This document shows, piece after piece, positions 17,602-26,822 of a stretch of 64,000 bases of DNA. The stretch is from Myroides phaeus (GTDB lineage: Bacteria; Bacteroidota; Bacteroidia; Flavobacteriales; Flavobacteriaceae), in assembly GCF_009799805.1 (NCBI RefSeq), contig NZ_CP047050.1, positions 2,494,001-2,558,000 on the forward strand, in the 5' to 3' direction. Both the position numbers and the translations under genes were made by a program. The stretch's first letter is position 1, and each line of letters starts with the position of its first letter. A model generated the notes under the pieces. That model was not told where the DNA came from. It saw only the letters and a program-made list of their open reading frames with translations, and did no database searches.

Positions 17602-19377
17602 TTACCCTCTATAAATCTTCTCGTATAAGTCTTTGTACATTTCTAAAATAATACGACGACGTAGTTTAAGAGTAGGAGTTAAGTGCTCACTATCAATACT
17701 CCACACTTCTGGTGTAAGCTCAAATTTCTTCACTTGTTCCCACTTACCGAACTTCTTATTGATGTAAGTAACCTCTTCCATAATACGATCAATAACTTTT
17801 TGGTTTTTAACTAACTCTTCATTAGTCGTACCAATATCATATCGTTTTCTTCTTGCCCATTCTCTTACGAATTCAAAATTTGGTTGAATAAAAGCTGCAG
17901 GCATTTTCTCACCTTCACCAATAACCATAATCTGCTCAATAAAACGAGATTGCTTCATTCTGTTCTCAATCATCTGAGGAGCTACATATTTCCCTCCAGA
18001 AGTCTTGAACATCTCTTTTTTACGATCTGTAATATGTAAGAAACCATCTTCGTCTATACGTCCGATGTCTTCTGTATGGAAGTAACCATTCTTAATAACC
18101 GAATGCGTTTTTTCCTCATCCTTGTAATATCCCAACATTACGTTTGGACCTTTACACAAGATTTCACCATCTTCAGCGATCTTAACTTCTACGTTACCAA
18201 TTGGACGTCCAACAGTACCCGAGCGTAAACCACCATTTCTCTTGTCGTTTACAGCAATAACAGGAGATGTTTCTGTCAATCCATATCCTTCCATAACAGG
18301 AAGTCCAGCAGCGTTAAACACTTTAGATAAACGAGGTTGTAATGCGGCACTACCACAAACAATAATCTTCATTTCACCACCCAGTGCTTCTTGCCATTTT
18401 TTGAAAACAAGCTTTCTTGCTACTCCTAACTGTATGTTATAAAATAAACCTCTATTATATGGTTTGTATCTAAAACCAAGTTCTAATGCCCAGAAAAAAG
18501 CTCTCTTTTTAAACCCAGTTAATGCAGAACCTGTTGTAAAGATTTTATCGTACACTTTTTCAAGTAAACGAGGTACAACAGTCATTACATTAGGTTTAAC
18601 TTCCTTCATATTTTCCCCCATCTTTTCTATTGACTCCGCAAAATAAATAGAAACACCACTGTATTGGTATAGATAAGTAATCATACGTTCAAAAACGTGA
18701 CAAATAGGTAAGAAGCTCAATCCTCTATATTTCTCATCTCTTGTAAAAGGAACCCTATCCCAACTTCCAGTAACGTTTGCAAGCAAGTTCGTGTGAGACA
18801 ACATTACTCCCTTAGGTCTTCCTGTTGTTCCTGATGTATAAATAAGCGTAGCCAAATGATCTCCTGTAATCGTATCTTTAATACGGTCTACATCAGCTTG
18901 ATTACTCTCATCAGCACCAAGTTCAAATAATACATCAAAATTCTGACAACCTTCTATTTGATCAAAAGAATAGACTTCCTTTAAAAGCGGTAATTCTGCT
19001 TTAACAGACATTAATTTATCATAGATCTCTTGATCAGAAACCACACAATATGTAGCTTCAGAATGGCTGATGATATACTGATAATCTTCAGCAGCAATAG
19101 TAGGGTAGATTGGCACGTTCTGTGCTCCGATTTGCAATAAACCAATATCAAGCAAATGCCATTTAGTCTGGTTAGCACCAGAAATAACAGCTATTTTTTC
19201 ATTTTCTTTTATTCCTAAGCGCAATAAGGCTCTTGAAAGAGCGTTCGCTTTATTTATATATTCCTGAGAAGAAGTCTTCTCCCATTTTCCATTTACTTTC
19301 GTAACTAACGCATCCTCTAAAGGAAATTGTGCGTTTTGTAGGTAAGGAATATCAAAAAGTCTTGTAGGATTTACCAT
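17602..19377 (-). CDS. Long-chain fatty acid-CoA ligase (AMP-forming)
   Basis: 591 residues. Activates fatty acids to acyl-CoA through an acyl-adenylate. The AMP-binding signature YTSGTTGRPKGVMLSH is near residue 180; GYGLTETSPV and TEDIGRIDEDGFLHITDR follow, and KTSGGKYVAP is in the C-terminal cap. Resembles the LC-FACS/ACSBG class of about 600 residues. An earlier TTG at 19401 would add eight residues; the ATG at 19377 is preferred. Lying directly upstream of marR and fadNAE, it supplies their substrates. Confidence 0.94.
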   Translation of the reverse strand: MVNPTRLFDIPYLQNAQFPLEDALVTKVNGKWEKTSSQEYINKANALSRALLRLGIKENEKIAVISGANQTKWHLLDIGLLQIGAQNVPIYPTIAAEDYQYIISHSEATYCVVSDQEIYDKLMSVKAELPLLKEVYSFDQIEGCQNFDVLFELGADESNQADVDRIKDTITGDHLATLIYTSGTTGRPKGVMLSHTNLLANVTGSWDRVPFTRDEKYRGLSFLPICHVFERMITYLYQYSGVSIYFAESIEKMGENMKEVKPNVMTVVPRLLEKVYDKIFTTGSALTGFKKRAFFWALELGFRYKPYNRGLFYNIQLGVARKLVFKKWQEALGGEMKIIVCGSAALQPRLSKVFNAAGLPVMEGYGLTETSPVIAVNDKRNGGLRSGTVGRPIGNVEVKIAEDGEILCKGPNVMLGYYKDEEKTHSVIKNGYFHTEDIGRIDEDGFLHITDRKKEMFKTSGGKYVAPQMIENRMKQSRFIEQIMVIGEGEKMPAAFIQPNFEFVREWARRKRYDIGTTNEELVKNQKVIDRIMEEVTYINKKFGKWEQVKKFELTPEVWSIDSEHLTPTLKLRRRIILEMYKDLYEKIYRG

Positions 19378-19465
19378 GTTTACATTAATTAGCTTACGCA
19401 AAGTATAAAAAAAAAACTATATAAACTATAATGAGTTAAAAAAGATAATAATCTAAAGATTTAAT

Positions 19466-19473
19466 TAAATTTG
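19466..19473 (+). promoter_or_regulatory. -7 promoter element of the membrane sulfatase gene
   Basis: TAAATTTG fits TAnnTTTG and lies 36 bp upstream of the ATG at 19510. Confidence 0.5.
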
Positions 19474-19509
19474 TGGTTTTACTAAAATATTTCAAAATAC
19501 ACTTGTTAT

Positions 19510-21432
19510 ATGTTATCTAATCGATTCAGATTAAATGAAATGTTAGTGATGGGCTACCGATTGTTGTTGGCTTTTTTCTTCTATTTCATTGCGCGAACTT
19601 TATTCTATGTTTACAATACAGATTTATTAAATGTAGATTCTATTGGTCAATTTTTAACCTTAGCTTACCACGGTTTAACTTTTGACAGAATGGCTATTTT
19701 TTATGTTAATAGTTTATTCATCATATTGTCTATTTTACCGTTGTTTATCAACACTAAAAAAGGTTACCAAAAAGCAGTTTTCTATGCTTATATTATCCCT
19801 AATTTAATCGCATATTCTACCAATTTTATCGACTTTATTTACTACAGATTTATCTATGCAAGAACGACTATTGCAGTGTTTGACAGTTTAGAACACGAAT
19901 CTAATAAGGGTCAATTATTTTTCAATTTCTTAGTAAACTATTGGCACGTTTTCGTTCTATGTGTTTTACTTTGTGCTTCTTGGGTTTACCTGTACAAAAA
20001 AGTTAAGTTTACAACACCGTTAAAAGTAGAAGCTAAAAAACCTTATTGGTTATCTACTGCTTTAATAACAGTGGTAGTTGGAGTGGGATTTGTAGCTGGT
20101 GTACGTGGCGATTTAAAGAAAACAACCCGTCCTTTAAACATCATTGACGCAAATAGAAATGTATCTAAACCGGAACACGCCGATATCGTTTTAAATACAC
20201 CTTTTGCTATTTTGCGTACTATTGGTAAAACGAGTTTTAAGAAGGTTGATTATATGGATGAGCAAACTTTAGCTCAAAATGTTAGTGCTGTTAAGCAATA
20301 CAATACTAATGAGCCTTCAACGCCAAATATCGTATTGTTTATCACAGAAAGTTATGCCAGAGAATACATTGGTGCTTTTAATGAAGATATGAATATTCCG
20401 AACTTTAAAAGTTACACACCATTTATAGATTCTTTATCTCAACAGAGTTTGATTTTTCCAAATGCATTTGCTAACGGGTATAAATCTATTCACGGAGTTT
20501 CTTCTGTAGTTGCAGGTATTCCATCGTTTAAAGATGCATTTACATCATCTCCATTTCCAAAACAAAAGATTGAGTCATTGGTATCTACTTTAAAATCGAA
20601 AGGGTATGATACATCTTTCTTTCACGGTGCTCCAAATGGGTCAATGGGATTCTTAGGATTTGGTAATATCTTAGGATATGATCATTATTACGGAAAAACA
20701 GAATACAGCAATGATGCTGACTTTGATGGTACATGGGGTATTTGGGATGAGCCGTTTTTTCAATATATGAGAAAAACATTGAATGATAAAAAAGGACCAT
20801 TCTTTGCCACTTTGTTTACTGTTTCTTCACACGAACCTTTTAATATTCCTAAAGAATATGAAGGTAAGTTTCCTGTTGGGAATCAGCAAATACACAAAAC
20901 AGTAGGTTATACTGATTATGCATTCAAGCGCTTCTTTGAAGAGAGCAGTAAAGAACCTTGGTTTGAAAACACTATATTTATTATAACAGCAGACCATACA
21001 AATCAAATTGATTATGACGAATATAGAAAACTTGTAAATCGCACCGCAGTTCCTATTTTGTTTTATAGTCCTAAAGGCAATTTAAAGGGCGTAGATAAAC
21101 GTTTAGCACAGCAGATTGATATTTACCCTACTGTATTAGATTTAATTGGTTATGACAAGCCATTTAGAAGTTGGGGACGTAGTTTAATCAATGATACGAT
21201 TACAAAACCATTTACTGTTAATTATGGAGCTAATGAATACACATACCAAGAAGGTAATTATATCTGTAGATTTAATGGTAAGGAAGTAACTGGATTCTAT
21301 GCTATTACCGACAAAGGATTAGAAAAGAATTTAATCAAAAATAAAAACAAAGAAATGGAAGCTATTGAGATGAAATGCAAAGCTTTCATTCAAGATTACT
21401 TTGATCGCATTATAGATAAAAAGTTAGACTAA
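19510..21432 (+). CDS. LTA-synthase-like membrane sulfatase/phosphotransferase
   Basis: 640 residues. Five membrane helices in the first about 215 residues, then an extracytoplasmic alkaline phosphatase superfamily domain. Metal and nucleophile candidates are the Glu of FITESYAREY, the Ser of ANGYKSIHG (Thr in LtaS) and the Asp-His of ITADHTNQ. The family moves phosphoglycerol or phosphoethanolamine between lipids and glycans; a Gram-negative has no lipoteichoic acid, so the acceptor is probably a periplasmic or envelope glycan (inference). Single gene, own promoter and terminator. Confidence 0.88.
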   Translation: MLSNRFRLNEMLVMGYRLLLAFFFYFIARTLFYVYNTDLLNVDSIGQFLTLAYHGLTFDRMAIFYVNSLFIILSILPLFINTKKGYQKAVFYAYIIPNLIAYSTNFIDFIYYRFIYARTTIAVFDSLEHESNKGQLFFNFLVNYWHVFVLCVLLCASWVYLYKKVKFTTPLKVEAKKPYWLSTALITVVVGVGFVAGVRGDLKKTTRPLNIIDANRNVSKPEHADIVLNTPFAILRTIGKTSFKKVDYMDEQTLAQNVSAVKQYNTNEPSTPNIVLFITESYAREYIGAFNEDMNIPNFKSYTPFIDSLSQQSLIFPNAFANGYKSIHGVSSVVAGIPSFKDAFTSSPFPKQKIESLVSTLKSKGYDTSFFHGAPNGSMGFLGFGNILGYDHYYGKTEYSNDADFDGTWGIWDEPFFQYMRKTLNDKKGPFFATLFTVSSHEPFNIPKEYEGKFPVGNQQIHKTVGYTDYAFKRFFEESSKEPWFENTIFIITADHTNQIDYDEYRKLVNRTAVPILFYSPKGNLKGVDKRLAQQIDIYPTVLDLIGYDKPFRSWGRSLINDTITKPFTVNYGANEYTYQEGNYICRFNGKEVTGFYAITDKGLEKNLIKNKNKEMEAIEMKCKAFIQDYFDRIIDKKLD

Positions 21433-21451
21433 AGTCGCTTATAAATAGAGT

Positions 21452-21486
21452 AGGCCCTTGAAATAAAACATTCAAGGGCCTTTTTT
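21452..21486 (+). terminator. Terminator after the membrane sulfatase gene
   Basis: Perfect 11-bp inverted repeat AGGCCCTTGAA with its complement, 8-base loop, T run. Confidence 0.9.
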
Positions 21487-21608
21487 ATTTGTTAATTCAC
21501 GTCTCTCTTTTATCAGTAATATCATTTATAAAGTCTATTTCATCTAATTAATCAGGTAGAACAACAAGAGGCTCAGTTCTTAATATGGTGTATATTAATA
21601 GGCACCTT

Positions 21609-21679
21609 GTTCGAGAGAAGTTCGAGACATACTCGGAAGATGTTCGGAAAAAGGGGGTGTTTTCCGAACAAAACTCGAC
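21609..21679. repeat. Intergenic inverted-repeat element A
   Basis: Two direct copies of GTTCGAGA (21609-21616 and 21620-21627, 11 bp apart) precede CTCGGAA (21632-21638). A perfect 11-bp inverted repeat follows: TGTTCGGAAAA at 21641-21651 and its complement at 21660-21670, loop AGGGGGTG. CTCGAC follows at 21674-21679. It resembles the element at 48462-48570 in order of parts. The gap 21487-21743 otherwise shows nothing coding; a 61-codon open frame over the element ends in the next terminator and is unlikely to be real. Confidence 0.6.
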
Positions 21680-21743
21680 TATATGTGGTATTAGTTTCCT
21701 TTTTGATCCCTTTAAACGTTGTGTGAAACTAAAGAAGACAGAA

Positions 21744-21777
21744 CAAAAAAAGCCTTTATACGAGGTATAAAGGCTTT
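21744..21777 (-). terminator. Terminator of the DUF2007 gene
   Basis: AAAGCCTTTATA and its complement around a 5-base loop; the T run follows in the minus direction. Lies 22 bp beyond the stop codon. Confidence 0.88.
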
Positions 21778-21799
21778 CAATTTTTAAAACGATTAAAGA

Positions 21800-22018
21800 T
21801 TACTCTTCAAGGTCATTATTTTTCAATAGTTCTTTTGCTCTTGCCAAATCTTCTTCTTCAACAAAAACGTGAACTGCCTTATCTGCAGATCCAAAACCTG
21901 CTGTAATGGCAGAATCAATATCATCTCTAACAATATATCTAATATTGTTTTCTTCTAATACGTCTTTTACTGCAAGAACCATGATCTCACTTCCTGCAAA
22001 TAGTTTTTTATGACTCAT
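21800..22018 (-). CDS. DUF2007 (putative signal-transducing) protein
   Basis: 72 residues. Matches the DUF2007 family: a small ferredoxin-like fold with KLFAGSEIMVLAVKDVLEENNI at the start (about residues 5-26) and VHVFVEEEDLARAKELL at the end. The fold resembles PII/ACT-like sensor domains, but no role is proven. Monocistronic, with its own terminator. No clear promoter element seen. Confidence 0.88.
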   Translation of the reverse strand: MSHKKLFAGSEIMVLAVKDVLEENNIRYIVRDDIDSAITAGFGSADKAVHVFVEEEDLARAKELLKNNDLEE

Positions 22019-22325
22019 AACACACTTATTTATACCTCTAAATTATAACTATTTGTTTTTAAAAAGAAATAATATTGTATATAAAGTGTTCTGTTTGATT
22101 TTAATCTACTCTCTTATTCTAAATTTCTCGTGTTTCCATTTTTAAAATAAAATAAATTACTCAAAAGAGACGGTAAACTGTTTTTTTAATTATAGTAAAA
22201 GTGATGCTTTAGCTACATTATAAAGCAATTAAATGAAAAATATTAGAAAAGCCTGTAGTGTAATTTTTTATAGTCTGGTAAAAAATTAGTATCTTAAAAA
22301 AGATTTTGAACAAATTCAATGCGTT
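22019..22325. other. 307-bp AT-rich gap, nothing recognised
   Basis: Lies between the divergent DUF2007 gene and the 63-residue gene, so it should hold both promoters. I see no exact TAnnTTTG element, no stable hairpin and no open frame worth reporting. Confidence 0.4.
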
Positions 22326-22517
22326 ATGAAAATAGAAGAAACTAAGGCGTATCGTCAATTGGGAGAAGTATCTCAATTAATTGTGAGTAAGAGTGCTTCT
22401 AAAAAGAGAATTCAAGAAGCTGTTACTATGGTCAGAACCATAGGAGTAGAAAAATGGGAACGAATTACAAATCTGCCCACCTTGTGGCACAATATTGTAA
22501 AAGAGCTTGCTGTATAA
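22326..22517 (+). CDS. 63-residue protein, function unknown
   Basis: Small, Lys/Glu-rich, probably helical protein with no signal peptide or membrane helix (start MKIEETKAYRQLGEVSQLIV, end TLWHNIVKELAV). I recognise no family. A strong terminator whose stem begins inside the last codons supports a real transcription unit. A helix-turn-helix is conceivable around residues 20-45, but there is no good evidence for it. Confidence 0.6.
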   Translation: MKIEETKAYRQLGEVSQLIVSKSASKKRIQEAVTMVRTIGVEKWERITNLPTLWHNIVKELAV

Positions 22518-22536
22518 ACAGCAAGCTCTTTTTTTT
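22501..22536 (+). terminator. Terminator overlapping the end of the 63-residue gene
   Basis: Perfect 13-bp inverted repeat AAGAGCTTGCTGT with complement, loop ATAA, then a T run. The stop codon is in the loop and start of the 3' arm. Confidence 0.9.
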
Positions 22537-22853
22537 GGACCAAAAAATACGCATAGTTTAAACCTATATTTTAAATCCGTTAATATTCTCATTTATTGCT
22601 TTTTAAGAAAATAAAACACTCAATATTTACTATTTCACACTAATTAACGCAATTACTTCAATGAATATATTTAATCTAAAACAGCATATTTATAGTAAAA
22701 CACTATTTTAAAAACACAGTATTGATGATTTTATCTAAATTAACAATCTTTTACTTGTAAATTAACTAAATTAATTATTGATAATGTAATTAATTATAAA
22801 AATTGTAAATTTGTAGCAGAGTTAATTATAAAGTTTTAACATAATCAAATGCT
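22537..22853 (+). other. AT-rich leader region of the surface-protein operon
   Basis: About 317 bp of very AT-rich sequence without open frames or stable hairpins. Its only recognisable part is the -7 element at 22806-22813. Such a long AT-rich upstream region could carry curved DNA or regulator sites, but I see no repeated motif. Confidence 0.4.
22806..22813 (+). promoter_or_regulatory. -7 promoter element of the surface-protein operon
   Basis: TAAATTTG fits TAnnTTTG, 40 bp upstream of the ATG at 22854. The nearest TTG (22778-22780) is a little too far for a consensus -33. Confidence 0.5.
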
Positions 22854-24296
22854 ATGAGAAATAAAATTTTACTAAGTACATTACTTTTAAGCGGGATATC
22901 TTTTGCCCAAATAGGAGTAGGGAATGATTTACCACACGAGTCTGCAATATTGCATATAGGAAATGAGACGAATAACAATAAAGGTCTTTTGATTCCTAAT
23001 GTGGCTTTAAAAGGTTTAACAGATAAATCTGTTATTGCTGGAGAAAATCCTAAAGAGGGACTTATTATTTTCAACACGGCTGAAAATGATGAATTTACAA
23101 AAGGTTTTTATTACTGGGGTACTACAAGAAAAGACGATAACGGACCTGTTTTTGAATGGAATAAACTTGTTGGAAACAATGAGTTAAAAACAACTATTTC
23201 TGAAAATCAATTAATACTGGATTTATTTCAGGCTAATGTAGAAGATGAAACAACAGCAGGGTTCAACCTTAAAAATGGAGAAACTGAAGTTGGAAAATTC
23301 AATGAAACGTTGACAAGATTTACTGTTGAGAAAAAGTTCATTCACGAGTTACATAAAATTATTCCACAAGATGAAGATCCTGAATCTACTGAAGCGCCTG
23401 TTGATGGTGATAAAATAATTTTCCTTCCTGCAGCAAGTGAAGACGAAATACTTCCTGAGGATAAAGTACCCACAGGTTATAGATATATAGGAACAACATC
23501 AACAGATTCATTTATTTATACAAATGAGTTGGGGGTTGAGAAGGTGTTTACTTTAAAATCTGTAATGGCAAGTTCAGAAACTCTAACAGAGTTACAATTA
23601 GCCTTAGATTATAATGGTCAAGGTCCCGCTCTTATTTATAGAGATGAAGAACAAAAAGAAAATGTTTTATTTCTAAAACAAATTTTAGAGCAAACAGAAA
23701 CGCTTACGAAATTAGAATTTGACCAAAGTAAAGATTTACTTATTTATACTGATGAAGAAAGTAATGAAACTGAGATTACTTTAAGTTCTCTAATTAGAAC
23801 TGCTTGGCATAAAGTAGGAGGTGGTGCAAATGGTGTAAATGCTGTGCAAGGAAATGACATCTATACAGAAGGTTGGGTAGGTATCGGGTACAATGACAAA
23901 ACTACTGGTTTAGCAAATGAAAAGCTACGTGTAAACGGAAGTGTTTCTGCTGTAAATAGTTACTATGCCGATTATGTGTTTGATGCTTATTTTAATGGTA
24001 CATCAGCTCTTAAGTATGATTACAACTTTAAAAGTTTAGATGCTGTAGATAATTTCATTAAAACAAATAAACATTTACCTGGTATTACTCCAATTAGTGA
24101 ATTAACAACAACTGAAAACGGGTATGCTTTTAATATGTCTGAACTTTCTATTCAGTTATTAGAAAAAACAGAGGAGTTATACTTGCATACAATTGAGCAA
24201 GCAAAAGATATTAACGCCTTGCAAAAAGAAAATGAAGAGCTAAAAAATAGACTTCAAGTAATTGAAGATTTAGTAAAAGCTAATCTGTCTAAATAA
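22854..24296 (+). CDS. Secreted surface protein with C-terminal coiled coil (tail-fibre-like)
   Basis: 480 residues. Signal peptide of about 18 residues (SGISFAQ). The N-terminal module (about 20-100) has the LHIGNETNNNKGLLIPN and GLIIFNTAEN pattern of Bacteroidota surface proteins. Two repeats at about 240-320 follow the pattern ETLTxLxLxxD...LIYxDEE. Residues about 400-440 (FIKTNKHLPGITPISEL...FNMSELSIQLLEKTEELYLHTI) match the ending common to Bacteroidota tail-fibre-domain proteins, with a final coiled coil (440-480). Probably a trimeric cell-surface stalk. First of three consecutive genes; 18 bp to the next. Confidence 0.8.
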   Translation: MRNKILLSTLLLSGISFAQIGVGNDLPHESAILHIGNETNNNKGLLIPNVALKGLTDKSVIAGENPKEGLIIFNTAENDEFTKGFYYWGTTRKDDNGPVFEWNKLVGNNELKTTISENQLILDLFQANVEDETTAGFNLKNGETEVGKFNETLTRFTVEKKFIHELHKIIPQDEDPESTEAPVDGDKIIFLPAASEDEILPEDKVPTGYRYIGTTSTDSFIYTNELGVEKVFTLKSVMASSETLTELQLALDYNGQGPALIYRDEEQKENVLFLKQILEQTETLTKLEFDQSKDLLIYTDEESNETEITLSSLIRTAWHKVGGGANGVNAVQGNDIYTEGWVGIGYNDKTTGLANEKLRVNGSVSAVNSYYADYVFDAYFNGTSALKYDYNFKSLDAVDNFIKTNKHLPGITPISELTTTENGYAFNMSELSIQLLEKTEELYLHTIEQAKDINALQKENEELKNRLQVIEDLVKANLSK

Positions 24297-24314
24297 TAAA
24301 AAAGAAAATTTACT

Positions 24315-26762
24315 ATGAAACATATCAACTATATAATATATTTCTTCTTTACTTTGTTCTTGGGAACACTTTCTATGAGTGCCCAAAGTACAAAAATACA
24401 GGATGAAAGCATTGCTGGTAGCTCATTGACTGCAGTAGAAAACTCTATTCTTGAGCTGGAAAGTACTTCGAAAGGATTCTTAATGCCGCGAATGACTAAT
24501 GTACAGCGTAATGAAATACCAATGGCAGATAAAATTGCTGGAAATGGTTTAACTATTTATAATACAGATACGGACTGTATTAACTATTGGAGTACAGCAA
24601 ATGATAGATGGATGAGTTTATGTGGTACATTACCTCCTTCTATAGTAAACGTTGACGCAAGTAATTGTAACAGTTTACTATTAGTTAATGGTAGAAATGG
24701 GTCAAATAAACTAATGCAAGGTGAGTACTTAACGCCAAGTGACATTTTATATGTGAACTTAACTGTTGGAGAAGTTGGACATTATGATATTACAGCTGTA
24801 ACTGATAATGGATATTATTTTTCTGGATCAGGTACCTTCAACTCTAAAGGTTCTGTTAGAATTCCGCTTACTGGAGTTGGAGTGCCAATTAAAGGAGGGG
24901 TTAAAGATGCTGTTAAATTCTCAATTAATGGTAAAGTTCAAGTAGCTTGTTCAAGCTTTACAATTGAAGTTGAAAGAGGTGGTATTGACTTTGATATTAC
25001 TTCTACAGGAATAGGAACTGGTGAGGGGAAATACTATTGGAATACGCCTGTTGATCAAAAAACGAACTTTATAAATGTAAATGTAAATGTAAAGACTGTT
25101 GGTGCTTATACTATAAAAACAAAAGCAACTCAAGCTGGACTTTCTTATAGTGGTTCGGGTGTATTTACAAAAACAGGAGCCCAGACTGTTAAGCTTTTAG
25201 CAGAAGGTACACCAAAATCATCAAGTAACATACCAGATACTACCTTTGAATTAGTGACAAACTCAAATGGAACAACTGCGAATACGCATAATTTCAATGT
25301 TAAAACTACTTTTGAGCAATTTAAGATTAGGGTTGACTGGAGTAAAACTACACAACATGGAGCTTTTGTTCAAGGACAAACAATTCCAGCAGATTCTTAC
25401 CTGATTTTAGAAGTTGAAGTTTTAGCGCCACCTTATAATAATAGAACCATTTCAGTAACAAGAGGAGGTTTCAAGTTTGAAGCTGAAAAAAGTAGTTATA
25501 CTTTTAATTCACAAGGAAATAAGTATAAAATCCGTTATAGAAACGTTACAGAGGATAAAACACTACCTAACCAATCTGTTTTAACTTTGGAAGCTGATGG
25601 TTCATATTATAATTCATATGATTTAAAATTAAGTGCCCCACCAGTTGATGCTAAAATACTTTGTTCTTCAGTTAAGACGTCAAGTGCTACTTTTACAATA
25701 GACACACCAACAACTGATAAACATTTTGCTGAAGTTGAAATCGATGTTCAAGTAGCAGGAAATATTAAAATAACTGCTGAAAATAAAGCTATTGGTTTAT
25801 CAGCTTTATTTGAAGGAAATGTTAAAAAAGGTAAACAAAAAATAAAACTTAACATAACAGGTACTCCAAAAAAAGTACAAAATAATGTTAAGCTAAGAAT
25901 GCATTCTGATGAATTAGGAGGTCCTTTAGATTGTTATATAACATTAAGTGTTAAAGAAAAAATACGTGACTTTAATATTTTAGTTATTGGAGCGACTTAC
26001 TATGGTCCTACAAAGTATAACTCTGCGAGTCAAAGAATTTTAAATAACAGAGATTATTTTTCACCAAGAGGGGAAGTAAAAGTAAAAGAAATTAAGCTAC
26101 AACATTACGGAAAAATTTCATTGACTACAGACAGAGAAGCAGAAGCATTGGCTACTTATTTAGAAAACCAAAATATTGACCTTGTATTAGTTGTAGGAGG
26201 AGCACGTCTTGGTGATAGTGCCATTAATAAATTAGTAAAATACATTAAAGATGACAAAGGTGTCGTAATCTACTCAACAGATGATCAAGGAGCAAGAGTC
26301 AGTGCAATGATAGAAAGTTTAACTAATACAAGACCTTATTCTACAAGCACTAATAATTCTTATAAACAAGATATACCTATGGCTAGTTTATCTACAGTTG
26401 TGAATGGAAAGTTCATAAATTTAGAGGGTAAAGCTATTGGAACAAATAATAATAATAATCTCTATTGGCGTAACTTACCAAGTGGTGAATATTCAACAAT
26501 TGCAAGAAGTAGTGCTAATCCTGATAATATTTGGGCTGCACATTCTCTATATACTGGTTTTGCATTTATAGGAAATGGTTCATGGATGTCTGATAGTGGT
26601 GATAACGCGCCTTTTAGAGCATTGGCAGATGGTAGAGCTTTACCAAGATATGCTTTTAAGAATATTTGGTGGAGTATTTTTCACGATGGTTTCACAGCAA
26701 ATAACTCATACCTATTTGCTAACTTAATGGCTTGGGCAATTGAGTATAGACAAGATCAATAA
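24315..26762 (+). CDS. Large secreted protein with Ig-like repeats and alpha/beta C-terminal domain
   Basis: 815 residues, signal peptide to about residue 23 (SMSAQ). Residues 45-104 form the same N-terminal module as in the neighbours (ILELESTSKGFLMPRMT, GLTIYNTDTDCINYW, WMSLCG). Four beta-rich repeats of about 110 residues follow (about 110-220, 225-335, 336-445, 446-548), with the motif GxYxIxTxxxNGxxFxGxGxFxxxGxQxVxLxxxGxP. Residues 551-815 form an alpha/beta domain (FNILVIGATYYG; IDLVLVVGGARLGD; GVVIYSTDD) that recalls a flavodoxin or amidotransferase-like fold, without a visible catalytic triad. No type IX secretion C-terminal signal seen. Function unknown; paralogue of the next gene. 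Confidence 0.8.
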   Translation: MKHINYIIYFFFTLFLGTLSMSAQSTKIQDESIAGSSLTAVENSILELESTSKGFLMPRMTNVQRNEIPMADKIAGNGLTIYNTDTDCINYWSTANDRWMSLCGTLPPSIVNVDASNCNSLLLVNGRNGSNKLMQGEYLTPSDILYVNLTVGEVGHYDITAVTDNGYYFSGSGTFNSKGSVRIPLTGVGVPIKGGVKDAVKFSINGKVQVACSSFTIEVERGGIDFDITSTGIGTGEGKYYWNTPVDQKTNFINVNVNVKTVGAYTIKTKATQAGLSYSGSGVFTKTGAQTVKLLAEGTPKSSSNIPDTTFELVTNSNGTTANTHNFNVKTTFEQFKIRVDWSKTTQHGAFVQGQTIPADSYLILEVEVLAPPYNNRTISVTRGGFKFEAEKSSYTFNSQGNKYKIRYRNVTEDKTLPNQSVLTLEADGSYYNSYDLKLSAPPVDAKILCSSVKTSSATFTIDTPTTDKHFAEVEIDVQVAGNIKITAENKAIGLSALFEGNVKKGKQKIKLNITGTPKKVQNNVKLRMHSDELGGPLDCYITLSVKEKIRDFNILVIGATYYGPTKYNSASQRILNNRDYFSPRGEVKVKEIKLQHYGKISLTTDREAEALATYLENQNIDLVLVVGGARLGDSAINKLVKYIKDDKGVVIYSTDDQGARVSAMIESLTNTRPYSTSTNNSYKQDIPMASLSTVVNGKFINLEGKAIGTNNNNNLYWRNLPSGEYSTIARSSANPDNIWAAHSLYTGFAFIGNGSWMSDSGDNAPFRALADGRALPRYAFKNIWWSIFHDGFTANNSYLFANLMAWAIEYRQDQ

Positions 26763-26783
26763 ATAAATTAATTAGATAATTAC

Positions 26784-26822
26784 AACAGATTGAAGAACAG
26801 CAAATTCTTCAATCTGTTTTTA
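26784..26822 (+). terminator. Hairpin terminator between the two paralogous surface genes
   Basis: Perfect 14-bp inverted repeat AACAGATTGAAGAA with complement, 7-base loop, short T run then TATAATAATT. It could reduce read-through into the third gene, so its level may differ from the first two. Confidence 0.75.

Noticed and set aside
21585..21770. 61-codon open frame.
   Set aside because: It runs through the intergenic element and into the terminator of the DUF2007 gene; no promoter, no family.
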